Assembly: GCF_032854445.1 (NCBI RefSeq)
Contig: NC_088300.1
Coordinates: 70,530,984 to 70,594,983 of the forward strand
Reading direction: 5' to 3'
Source: Liolophura sinensis
Lineage: Eukaryota; Mollusca; Polyplacophora; Chitonida; Chitonidae
DNA length: 64,000 bases
The notes below the pieces were generated by a model that saw only the letters and a program-made list of their open reading frames with translations, was not told where the DNA came from and did no database searches. This document shows positions 1 to 9,768 of this stretch, one piece after another; within the stretch, counting starts at the first letter, position 1; the number at the start of each line of letters is the position of its first letter. A program made the translations under genes and the position numbers.

Positions 1-95
1 AACATGTCAGTATATCGACTGAATTTGACTTTATGACGATATTAGTATGCACCTTACAGTTTTAGATATTCACCAAGGAGCATAGTACATGTGGT

Positions 96-241
96 GTCAG
101 TTGACAGGTTCTATACATGTACCTGTCAGTTGACAGGTTCCATACATGTACATGTCAGTTGACAGGTTCCACACACTGACATGTATGAGTCAGTTGACAG
201 GCTCTATACATGTACATATACGTGTCAGTTGACAGGTTCAA
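96..241. repeat. short minisatellite, about 29-35 bp unit, 5 copies
   Basis: The core GTCAGTTGACAGGTTC recurs at about 96, 125, 154, 188 and 224, separated by variable TACATGTA-rich spacers. The spacer length changes between copies (29 to 35 bp), so this is an imperfect array. It lies in the presumed second intron of the MFSD10-like gene. Confidence 0.85.
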
Positions 242-283
242 TAGATAACAAATATTTATTTGAAAAGCTTCGTTTTAATTTGA

Positions 284-1072
284 GTATCACATTTTCTATG
301 CCATACCATTGTGAGTACATTTAGAAAGAGCATTATACCAGTATCACACCTTCTATACCATACTATTGTGAGTACATTCAGAAAGAATGTTACACCAGTA
401 TCACAATTTCTATACCATACCATTATGAGTACACTCAGAAAGAGCATTATACCAGTATCACACCTTCTATACCATAGTACTGTGAGTACATTCAGAAAGA
501 ATGTTACACCAGTATCACACTTTCTATACCATACCATTGTGAGTACATTCAGAAAGAGCATTATACCAGTATCACACCTTCTATACCATACTACTGTGAG
601 TACATTCAGAAAGAATGTTACACCAGTATCACACTTTCTATACCATACCATTGTGAGTACACTCAGAAAGAGCATTATACCAGTATCACACCTTCTATAC
701 CATAGTACTGTCAGTACATTCAGAAAGAATGTTACACCAGTATCACACTTTCTATACCATACCACTGTGAGTACATTCAGAAAAAGTGTTATACCAGTAT
801 CACATTTTCTATATCATACCATTGTGAGTACATTAAGAAAGAGCATTATACCAGTATCACACCTTCTATACCATACTACTGTGAGTACATTCAGAAAGAA
901 TGTTACACCAGTATCACACTTTCTATACCATACCATTGTGAGTACATTCAGAAAAAGTGTTATGCCAGTATCATATTTTCTATACCATACCATTGTGAGT
1001 ACATTCAAAAAGAGTGTTACACCAGTATCACATTTTCTATACCATACCATAGTGAATACATTCAGACAAAGT
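284..1072. repeat. 57-bp minisatellite with alternating A/B units (114-bp higher-order period)
   Basis: There are about 13 full units of 57 bp plus a partial one. Each contains GTGAGTACATTCAGAAA followed by ACCAGTATCACA and TTCTATACCATA. Two unit types alternate for most of the array: type A carries AGAGCATTATACC and CACACCTTC, type B carries AGAATGTTACACC and CACACTTTC. The repeat period is therefore often 114 bp. A third variant (AAAAGTGTTA) appears near the right end. Because 57 is a multiple of 3, the array is open in several frames on both strands (for example + 311-1267). The translation is a pure repeat and is not considered a gene. Confidence 0.95.
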
Positions 1073-1134
1073 GTTTTGACTTTAACTTCAATGGTTAACC
1101 AAATACCTGGCCTAATGCAAGAGTTTTGCAATTA

Positions 1135-1288
1135 TGCTCCCTCTCCAGGAGTACATGGAAAGGTCTGTCAGCAACTTGAGAATGGTCATGGGTTTGCTCC
1201 GAGCTCTGCCCAGTTTCCTAATTCTGGTCGCTGTTGTATAAGTGAAATATTCTCGAGCACGGGGTAAAACACGAATCAAATAAATAAA
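1135..1288 (+). mobile_element. SINE (family 1), 5'-truncated copy
   Basis: The sense strand is plus. The copy has the body of the dominant SINE of this window: GTCTGTCAGCAACTTGAG, then GGGTTTGCTCCGAGCTCTGC, GTATAAGTGAAATATTCT, and the tail AATCAAATAAATAAAT. The tRNA-like head is missing. It is clearly diverged from copies such as 26454-26703. It sits in the intron left of MFSD10 coding exon 2. Confidence 0.85.
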
Positions 1289-1598
1289 TCAGTTATGCTG
1301 CTATGACAATATTTCAAAATAACATACATGTACACATAATGAATTTGTATATAAACACGTTTTATATATCAAAAGCTGAACTATTAGATATGTCGTTCAT
1401 GATATAAAGAGCCATCAACAAAACAATCACATCTGTACACTATGCCAAACTCCATTATACATAAATAAATAACATGTTTAAATTCACAACCATAAACAAT
1501 ATCTACATGATTAAGATTACATTTTACATAACACATACATGCAGAGACAAAGCTTGAGGATGGTTTAATAGTACAGGTAAAAAATTCAGATGTCTTAC

Positions 1599-1695
1599 CC
1601 CCAAACAAAACAGAATTCCATCTGGGAGTGTCTGGAGCCCCGACAAGTTCCCTAAACCCAGTTACAGACTGCTTCAGCACATGGTACAGGCCATC
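1599..1695 (-). CDS. MFSD10: MFSD10-like transporter, second coding exon
   Basis: This 97-nt exon on the minus strand begins after a TGATGTAG acceptor (reading from 1700) and ends at the donor GTAAGA (GT at 1598-1597). It enters in phase 0 and leaves in phase 1. It translates to 32 residues ending in PRWNSVLFGG. The same R-(Y/W)-N-S-V-L-F-G-G block follows the first transmembrane helix in vertebrate MFSD10, just ahead of TM2. It joins in frame to the exon ending at 2213. The rest of the gene lies beyond the left edge; no further exon is visible in 1-1598, which holds minisatellites and a SINE. Confidence 0.85.
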
Positions 1696-2212
1696 CTACA
1701 TCAGACATGTCACATTATAAAGGCATGTACATGTACTGTAGGCATGTATTTCACAAAAACTGCATAAAATAGCATGTTTAGATGCTAAATGTAACCATAA
1801 ATCTATGCAATTTGTTTTTGTACTTAAATCTTCACTTTTTAAGTTATTAAGCTGTATGTATAATGTACACTATACCACTGCCCTTAAAAAATATACACTA
1901 TGCAGATAGAATTCACACGTAAAATGGTATTTTTTAACATTTCTAAGCATCCCATACTCTTAATAGTTCTTATATGGATTTGTGTAATATTATGCAATGC
2001 AATCAATTTTATCAGAGTTCTAAATATTCTGTCAGCATCCTTAACAAAAGGGTCAAAGTCAGCACGACACTGAATAAGTCGTATTTAAATTTTATTGTAA
2101 CTGATGTTTAAAAAAGCATTAATTACTTCAACCCGATTGCATTTAAATTTTACTTTAATTGAACTAAAAAGTGAATTCATCAATTACTTTAATCTATAAT
2201 TATCAAACTCAC

Positions 2213-2461
2213 CTGATCTTTTTGACCATAATAATCCAGCAGTGATGGCAAAAGGGGCAGAATAACTGTAAATCCCAGCAGATCAAAGATCAAGGATGCA
2301 AATATGACATATACAGTTTTACTGGTGGGCTCCTTGCTGTCATGTTTGCCATCTCTCTCCTCACCATACTCAGCTGCATTTTTATTTCTTGACGCATCTG
2401 GATTCTTTGCATAGGGTGTATCTCTTGATCTGGTCTGCATGGCTTCAATAAATCACCTTCT
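2213..2461 (-). CDS. MFSD10: MFSD10-like major facilitator transporter, first coding exon
   Basis: Coding starts at ATG 2440-2438 (minus strand) and runs 76 codons to the donor at 2212-2211 (CAG|GTGAGT), phase 0. About 40 hydrophilic residues come first, then one transmembrane helix containing DLLGFTVILPLLP. That helix is typical of TM1 in MFSD10 (tetracycline-transporter-like MFS protein), a 12-TM protein of inner membranes and plasma membrane with roles reported in organic anion transport and apoptosis. Upstream, a pyrimidine-rich tract ending in CATTCAG gives an acceptor at 2463-2462, so this exon probably includes about 21 nt of 5' UTR and is preceded by a noncoding exon. The pieces shown are the N-terminal roughly 108 residues of a protein usually near 450. 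Identification rests on the joined exon 1/exon 2 block and is good; paralogues cannot be excluded without the rest. Confidence 0.85.
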
Positions 2462-3059
2462 CTGAATGGAGTGAGGAAAGCAGAAATGCACAGTGGTTAC
2501 AGTAAATATGGTATGTTCAAACCATACTTGAATTCTATGAAGGTAAGTTCTGCGTCCCTCCCTACACAATACACACTAATTTATATATATTTATATATAT
2601 CTAATTTATCTTATTTCTTATTTCAAAATATGTATTCATAATAATTTATAGAGGCTGGTTAAATGACCTAAAACTTGACTGATTGCAAGCCACAAGAACT
2701 GTTATCTGGCTAACATGTGCTGCACGTCCCCTACCTACATACCGTTACCATTCTAGGAGTTCAGAAACTTTACCACCTCCATGTATGCAGTTAAGCTTAC
2801 TCATCACTTTGTAAATTAAATTGTTCAGCGAGATAAATGTGATACCTGCATTCTCGTTCGACATTTATCTGGTCAGTTTATACATCCGTGAATGTTAGAA
2901 ATAAAAAGTACATGTAATGACTTCTGAACTTTTGCGGACATGAAAGGGAAAAAAAGGTTGGTGGGTTGGGGGTGGGGGAGGTGGGTATAACAGCTTGCAT
3001 GATATCAGAGTCTGAGAGTTGAATCTTTCTCCGTGGTTACCCAATAAATAAGCAAACGA
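2462..3059. other. non-coding stretch, presumed 5' UTR intron
   Basis: No gene, RNA or dispersed repeat was recognised. It contains an A/T-only stretch around 2580-2600 and a G-rich tract at about 2956-2987 (GGTTGGTGGGTTGGGGGTGG). Confidence 0.4.
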
Positions 3060-3445
3060 GTCAAAATGAACATTTATCCCCCGCCGATTCGCTACTTCTG
3101 AGTTTGACAGTATCAGTTTGTTTGGTGAGCTTACCGATCAATAATTTCGTTGTTGTTGTTTCACAAGTCCGGGATGGTAACAATTTTCAGAGCTATATGT
3201 TTATGAGTGTTAAAAACCCGGTATATCGCCTGAGTTGACCATAGGCTCTCAGCGTGTACTCACCAGGACGTATGGTAGCGTAGTCAGGTAGACGGCAGCT
3301 AATCTCCAAATGACACGACTGATTTTCATGTTTGACAGACTTCCGTGAACTCACATGGCCCGGTACCCAGAATGCACCCCGGGTCACGTGGGTATACAAA
3401 CCCACAGCGATGTCGGGCCTGTGCTCACTGACATGTGTCAAGCAG
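3060..3445 (-). promoter_or_regulatory. probable promoter / noncoding first exon region of MFSD10-like gene
   Basis: This is inferred. The stretch is richer in CG dinucleotides than its surroundings (around 3060-3080 and 3270-3420). On the minus strand it holds a plausible donor, TTGATCG|GTAAGC (GT at 3134-3133), facing the acceptor at 2463. No TATA box was identified. An ORF covering 3193-3441 has no recognisable protein. Confidence 0.35.
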
Positions 3446-3651
3446 AAAAAGTTTACCTTGGAACATTAACTTGTTTGCCACGATTAATATTGCCACCAAA
3501 CAAAATTAAAACAAACTTTAAGTAAATATATTGTCATTTGTTTAAATAGTGTTTTGGTGAGGTGTTGTAGGCTATGTCCCTGGCACACCGACTTTACTAG
3601 GATGGTTTCAATTTTGTAAATTATTCTTACATATGTGTACTCCTGCCTATA

Positions 3652-5322
3652 GATCCACAGTTAGCACTCTGGATATAGATGCCTGTCTTGGTACGTGCAG
3701 ACCCACTCTTGGCACTCAGGATATAGATGCCTGTCTTGGTACGTGCAGACCCACTCTTGGCACTCAGGATATAGATGCCTGTATTGGTAAGCCCTACATG
3801 TACACTCACGCTTAGCAGTCAGGATATAGATGCCTGTCTTGGTACATATTCACCCACGCTTGGCGTTAGGGATATAGATGCCCCTCTTGGTACCTGTACA
3901 CCCAAGCTTGGCGTTCGGGATATAGATGCCTGTCTTGGTACATATTCACCCACGCTTGGCGTTAGGGATATAGATGCCCCCCCCCCCCCTTGGTACATGT
4001 ACACCCACGCTTGGCGTTAGGGATATAGATGCCCCCCCCCCCCCCCTTGGTACATGTACACCCACGCTTGGCGTTAGGGATATAGATGCCCCCCCTCCCC
4101 CCTTGGTACATGTACACCCACGCTTGGCGTTAGGGATATAGATGCCCCTCTTGGTACCTGTACACCCAAGCTTGGCGTTCGGGATATAGATGCCTGTCTT
4201 GGTACGTGTATGCCCACGCTTGGCGTTCGTGATATAGATGCCTGTCTTGGTACATGTACCCCCACGCTTAGCACTCAAGATATAGATGCCAATCTTGTTA
4301 CATGTACACCTACGTTTGTCACCGAGGATACAGATGACAATCTTGGTACATGCACACCCAAGCTTGGCATTCAGGATATAGATGCCTGTCTTGGTACATG
4401 CACACCCAAGCTTGGCACTCAGGATATAGATGCCTGTCTTGGTACATGCACACCCACGCTTGGCACTCAGGATATAGATGCCGGTCTTGGTACATGTACA
4501 CCCACGCTTGGGACCGAGGATACAGATGACAATCTTGGTACATGTCCATCTACGCTTAGCACTCAGGATATAGATGCCTGTCTTGGTACATGTCCATCTA
4601 CGTTTGGCACTCAGGATATGGATGCCTGTCTTGGTACATGTACAACCACGCATCCTTATTGACACCTGCTCTGATACGTGTACACCCACGCTTGGCGCTC
4701 ACGATATGGATACCAATCTTGGAACGTGTACATCCATGCTCCGCGCTCAGGATATAGACGTCTGTCTTGGTACATGAACATCCATGCTTCGCGCTCATGA
4801 TGCAGGTGTCTCTCTTGGTGCATGTACATCCACGCTATATTGGAGCTCAAGATATATGAATGCAACTACTGATACATGTACGTGCACACTTAGCGTTCAA
4901 GATATAATTGCATGTCGTTGTACAGGTACACCCACGCTTAGCGTTCAATACATAGATGCAAATCTTAGTACATGTACATCCACATCTGGCGCTCAGGATA
5001 TAGACGCCTGTCTTGGTAGATGTACATCCAAACTTCGCGCTAAAGATATACATACAAATTTTTGGTACATGTACATTCGGGTCTTGGACCTCAGGCTATA
5101 CAAATGCCAATCTTGTTTCATCTACATTTACGCCTGACGTTCAAGATACAGATACCAGTCTTTGTACATACGCAGCCACTGTTCGTGTTAAAAATATAGA
5201 TGCATGTCTTGGTACATGTACACCCACGGTTCTTTCTAAGGAAATAGATGTTAATGTTGGCACATGTACACCCACGCTTGGCGCTCAGGGTACAGATGCT
5301 TGTCTCGGTACTGGTACACCAT
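3652..5322. repeat. 48-bp minisatellite, about 34 units, with inserted poly-C tracts
   Basis: The unit is about 48 bp and contains GATATAGATGCCTGTCTTGG, then TACATGTACACCCACGCTTG and a variable gcactcag/gcgttcgg junction. Units diverge towards the right end (4860-5320). In three consecutive units the CCTGTCTT segment is replaced by C runs: 13 C at 3977-3989, 15 C at 4032-4046, and 7+6 C at 4089-4102. The frame-neutral unit length gives repetitive ORFs on both strands across 3627-5324. These are rejected as genes. Confidence 0.95.
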
Positions 5323-5332
5323 AAATACCGAT

Positions 5333-5582
5333 GAATCTATGCGTCGAAACAGGATGGACCAAGATGGACGTTTCGGATCAATAATCGCAAGGCCAGTTCC
5401 AACGACATTTATCACAAACTACCAAAGATCTAAGAAAGTATATGTATATGAAAGTATAAGAAAGTACGAGATTGGGACGGAATCATGCAAAGAGAAGCTG
5501 TCAACAGTTTTCAGTACTGTTGGAAAGATGCAAGGATTGTTCTAGGTGAATGGGTGAACTCAGTATTCAGATCGTGTACCAT
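5333..5582 (+). repeat. left copy of a local ~250-bp direct duplication
   Basis: This copy starts GAATCTATGCGTCGAAA and contains GGAATCATGCAAAGAGAA and TCAGTATTCA. The same order of motifs occurs at 6071-6321 with substitutions and small indels. It begins exactly where the 48-bp minisatellite ends. No protein or known element was recognised. Confidence 0.7.
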
Positions 5583-6070
5583 GCTAGTATATAAGTTGTT
5601 GATGATAAAAATGTACCTTTGTTGCCCTTTGATTGGCGTTGTTCATATGTTAAAAGTGATATACAGTCCCTAACTTCCGCTCAAGCGGAACTAGACACAA
5701 TCATAAAGCAAAGTACTAGATATTCTGGACGCTCTGTCCATAATAACTTACAAGAGAACTATGCTCATTCTTAATTACTCAAGACACTTAGAGTGAAGCC
5801 GTGTGGTGGAATAACCTTGACGCACCAGTTTTTGCATTAATAACTTGTGACGTTGACTGAAATCGTCACACAACACAAACTGTTCAAGTAAGGATAATTT
5901 ACAAGGTCAAAATTTAAACTATTCCTCTTGTCCACAGGAAACCGTTTTGATCTTTTTAGAAATACAGGTCCAGATAACATCAACCATCTGGAGAATCTGT
6001 AGCTTGCCGGCCACAACTAAGATTCATATTTTATTATCGGCAACTTATATACTAACATGACACTCGGTTT
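5583..6070. other. non-coding spacer between duplicate copies
   Basis: No gene or RNA was recognised. It is unique-looking AT-rich sequence. Confidence 0.4.
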
Positions 6071-6321
6071 GAATCTATGCGTCGAAATAGGCATTGGTAT
6101 ACCAGCCCTCAACCGAGGTGGTTATTACAGCTCAGTAATCGGAAGGCCATTTTCCAAAGGCGACGTTTAACACAAAGCACCAAAGAATTAAAACAGTATA
6201 TAAAGTACGAATTAGAACGGAATCATGAAAAGAGAAACATTCAACAGTTTCAATGATGTAAAAGTGCAAAGTGTGTTTATAAGCAAATGAATGAAATCAG
6301 TATTCATATAGTGTCTGTAAC
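6071..6321 (+). repeat. right copy of the local direct duplication
   Basis: This matches 5333-5582 from GAATCTATGCGTCGAAAT through GGAATCATGAAAAGAGAAAC to TCAGTATTCATA. Its right half is followed at once by an inverted copy (6326-6414), producing a foldback structure. Confidence 0.7.
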
Positions 6322-6414
6322 ATAGACAATTTGATTTCACTCATTTGCCTAGAACATACCGTGCGTATTTCCACCCTTAACGTAAACTGTTGACAGTTTC
6401 TCTTTGCATGACTT
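6221..6414. repeat. imperfect inverted repeat (foldback), arms ~90-105 bp
   Basis: The reverse complement of 6326-6414 (ATGCAAAGAGAAACTGTCAA ... GTTCTAGGCAAATGAGTGAA) matches the 3' part of the direct duplication. It is closer to the 5333-5582 copy than to its immediate neighbour. The dyad centre is near 6325. This could be a decayed foldback element or a rearrangement. No target-site duplication was identified. Confidence 0.6.
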
Positions 6415-6599
6415 TGCATTACTCTGATATCTGGTCCAAGGACGTGAAGCCATAGTTGACATTTATTAATTCAATTATTTTTTTACAACCTTTGCTAAAG
6501 GCTTAATTACCACATAATGTGATCTTATTCTTTACGGGAAGTGTGATGCATTTTTGCCTTGAAATATACGAGGATTGCATTCTCGATACCACCAGACTG

Positions 6600-6965
6600 C
6601 TGTGAGTGAGTGAGTGAGTGAGTGCTTGGGACATAAAGTCGTACTTAACATTTTTTCAGTCATATGACGACGAAGGAATACTTAGAGTGCATGTTATGTG
6701 CCTCCTTGTTGCAGGACGGATTCCCACCGCTCTTTTATCTAGTGCTGCTTCACTAAGACGGTTTACCGAAGGCAAGTAAGCTGCCTCGCCAGAGCCATTA
6801 TACTGATACGGGTCAACCAGTCGTTGCACTATCCTTCATGCTGAACGTCAAGCGAGGAAGTTACAACTTCCTCTTTTAAGGTCTTATGTGTGACTCGACC
6901 CAGGATTGATTCAGGATCTACCGCTCCCGAAGCGGACGCTCTGCCAGCTTTGCTACCGGTGTAAC
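6600..6965 (-). mobile_element. SINE (family 2) with tRNA-like head and (CACT)n tail
   Basis: Read on the minus strand, the element begins with a tRNA-like head around 6960 (GGCAGAGCGTCCGCTTCGGG, then a B-box-like GGGTCGAGTC). It continues through a roughly 250-bp body and ends in a (CACT)n tail, seen as GTGAGTGAGTGAGTGAGTG on plus. The block CAGTCATATGACGACGAAGG is shared with the copy at 7215-7565 and, in part, with 35829-35925. Pol III-derived, non-autonomous, not protein-coding. Confidence 0.8.
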
Positions 6966-7214
6966 AGACTGCTGTGTGATGACTGCATATGTGACCAGTG
7001 TTAGACCATGCATATAATACAACACATATGATTTGGGACGTGAATTTCACATAACTTGCATACTGCATAGGCCAATGGACATCCTTATAAGCATCTTAGC
7101 TTTCAGCTCCATCTTAAAGATACATAAAATACATAAGATACGTATATGCCCATCAGTGAATGGGAGCAAATGACCAGTTCAGCCGAATTTTAAACACCCG
7201 TCTATTTGTGAGAA

Positions 7215-7565
7215 GAATGAATGAATGAGTGCTTGGAGTTTAAGGTCGCACTTAACAGTTTTTCAGTCATATGGTGACGAAGAGTCATTAGGTGTGAGTA
7301 CATATACCGTGTCTTCTTGAGGCAGAGCGAGTCCATGCCGCCAAAGTGCTGCCGCAACTGAAGCATCATGGCGAAGACACTAGAGATGACACCCCACCCA
7401 GTCACGTTATACTGACTACGGGTCAACCAGTCCTTCCTTCCTCTTACCTTTCAGTGCCCAACGTTAGCGAGGCAGCAACAAGTGGCATTTTCTGAGTCTT
7501 TGTTATGGCCTGACTCGGGTTTGATCCCAGGTCTCCTGACTTCGAGGCGGATGCTTCTATAATCT
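7215..7565 (-). mobile_element. SINE (family 2), diverged copy
   Basis: This has the same architecture as 6600-6965. The GAATGAATGAATGAGTGCTT tail is on the left, followed by TCAGTCATATGGTGACGAAG, CGGGTCAACCAGTCCTTCC, and a tRNA-derived head on the right containing GGGTTTGATCCCAGG in plus orientation. Several indels separate the two copies, so both are old. Confidence 0.75.
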
Positions 7566-7596
7566 TCTTTGTGTACTGCAGTTTAGACAATAGAAA

Positions 7597-7660
7597 CCTT
7601 GTCCCGTGTACTAGAATCCTCGTCCCGTATACTAGAAACCTTGTCCCGCATACTAGAAAA
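7597..7660. repeat. 22-bp tandem repeat, 3 copies
   Basis: The unit is close to CTTGTCCCGTATACTAGAAA and occurs three times with small changes (ACCTTGTCCCGTGTACTAGA, CCTCGTCCCGTATACTAGAA, CCTTGTCCCGCATACTAGAA). Confidence 0.85.
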
Positions 7661-8299
7661 GTGAGGGGAACCATTCTGTAAGCTCTTAGTGTATGCTGCG
7701 AGGTATTCATTAGCCAGTGTATTTCCACTGCGTATTAATGTGTCGTCATGCGATATAGATACACATTGAAGGGTCTTTTTAAACATTTACATTAACAGTT
7801 GAAATTAAACCCTAATTAGGGTAAGTGGACAGAGGTCAAAGTTCATCGGTTATGTTTGACCATTTGAAAATTGTCACATTGTCGTCACTGGTCTGTTTTT
7901 ACTCGCCAAGCTATGCCACAGAGGTTTACATTGCCAAGGATATAGGAAAATGTGTATATTACATCTCAGATATCTTCATATACAGTTGTATATTTCACCG
8001 CATCGGTGCCCGGTAATTATTGCTTTACTGTCAAAAAGGCCTTTGCGAAATACCCCGCTTGCCCCTGTTGACTGCAACAGGCTGAAAGGGCTTTCGGTAT
8101 GTAAAACTTCTATACTACCCATTTGAACATTGCATCTCCCATATTCGAATGTAGGCTGTTTACTTCAGTCGCATTCATTCTTTAAAAATTCCCTTTAACA
8201 TTCCCCAATTATTCGTAAACAAAGCCACAAAGAACTAATAAAAAAGAACCGGCTTCGTACGCCTACTGATTTAGTTAATGTTTTGTTACTATCTGTTGA
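7661..8299. other. non-coding stretch, nothing recognised
   Basis: There is no open frame with recognisable protein similarity, no tRNA fold and no array. Confidence 0.4.
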
Positions 8300-8446
8300 T
8301 TGTCTGATTGGTGTTTTGCGCCGTATGAAAGGATATTTCACTTTCACGACGGCGGTCAGCATTATGGTGGGAGGAAATCGGGCAGAGCCCAGGGGAAACA
8401 CACGACCATCCGCAGGTTGCTGAAAACCTTCCCACGTAAGGGAGCC
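8300..8446 (-). mobile_element. SINE (family 1), partial copy
   Basis: The 3' half is present in minus orientation: GATTGGTGTTTTGCGCCGTA at the left (tail side), GCGGTCAGCATTATGGTGGG in the middle, CCGCAGGTTGCTG and CTTCCCACGTA at the right. The tRNA-derived head is absent. Confidence 0.85.
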
Positions 8447-9737
8447 CATTATATTGCAATGTAGCAACTTAATTTCCTTGTCAGTAATTTTGACAAAGTT
8501 CAAATGATGCTTGATTGTTTCTTAGGGGAGCAGATATTTATGCCAATGTCCAATATAAAATAACCAATTTCCCAGATCTTGCCATGAACTTCCACGCTTT
8601 TGTTTCACCCACTTGTAAATCGTTTTGGTAACTACTTACATTCGTGTATCTTTAGTGTACAAGCTTACTGTTATCTAGGCGGGAGTTAAGATAAAGTAAT
8701 GGATGTCATCAGTGACTTTGGAAGCGGGGATGCAGGGGTGGCCCGTGCTCCCGCACTTTCAAAAGTAAGGGGGAGGGGGTGATTGGGGGGGGGGGGTGTT
8801 AGCATATGCTCTGGCCCCATCTCACTTTTCGACCTAACCATATAAACCAAAAATACACCACAGTGAATGTTCATTGTTTTCTTCACTGTTTTAATTTGTT
8901 CAAGCAGATTGACGCACTGTAATTTTATAGTGGAGATATTTTAGCCTGAAATTTTGTAATTTGCACAACTGGGCAATGTAACGCAGCATTCAAGCAAAGT
9001 GAAAACTCACATCCATTAATTTCCCCGGAAGGTCTCTTACCCTTCAGCACTCAGGAAAACTCTATTTGCCCTATTTTGCAGTATTTGCCCTATTTCATGG
9101 CATATTTTCAGCAAGGCGATAATACTTACAAACGATGCTAATATTTTATAAAGCCATGCCTGCATGCTTTCTATCACAAAACACGTAAGAATATAAATAA
9201 CGAATTTATCTAGCTTTTTTTATCATAATGCTGGATTGGAATTCCCTTTGGCGATTTTTTGGCTTCTATTTGACCGTTCAGATGATCTCCATCTTAGCAC
9301 ACAAATTTTCAATATTTTCAAGTTAAAGGCTCCTCTCCCACCTCTCATTTACTTCCTACGCCCCTGGTCATTTTCAGAGTGAATTTTAGCCCAAACATGT
9401 GTGTCACATACCAGAAAGTCCAACCCCCAAGCAGCAAAAGTATTGGGCTTTACGAATACACAAACAAAAGCTATTACGTTCGCTTATGTCATTACTTTGT
9501 CAATAACTGCAGTCTTTGTATACACTCACCATTCGACTATAAACAGGCAAGCCAAACTGTCGATACGGGGTTATTCGCTACCATATCAATACTGATCATA
9601 TTAGCGCGTCTGCGTTACTTTTGCTGTTACTTTAAGTTATGGATAGGAATCACACGTGTATATAATAAAAGGCTATCTCTGTTTCCATGAGCAGAACCAT
9701 CTTCAACAACCATTGCCTAAGTAGATCCAATATTTTT

Positions 9738-9768
<31 letters not shown>

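Noticed and set aside
311-1267. 318-codon plus-strand ORF (MSTFRKSIIPVSH-type repeats)
   Set aside because: It is the translation of the 57-bp minisatellite running into a SINE. The minus strand is equally open, and there is no sign of coding selection.
3946-4689. 247-codon minus-strand ORF with CTKTGIYILSAKR-type repeats
   Set aside because: It comes from the 48-bp minisatellite with poly-C tracts. Overlapping repetitive ORFs exist in other frames and on plus.
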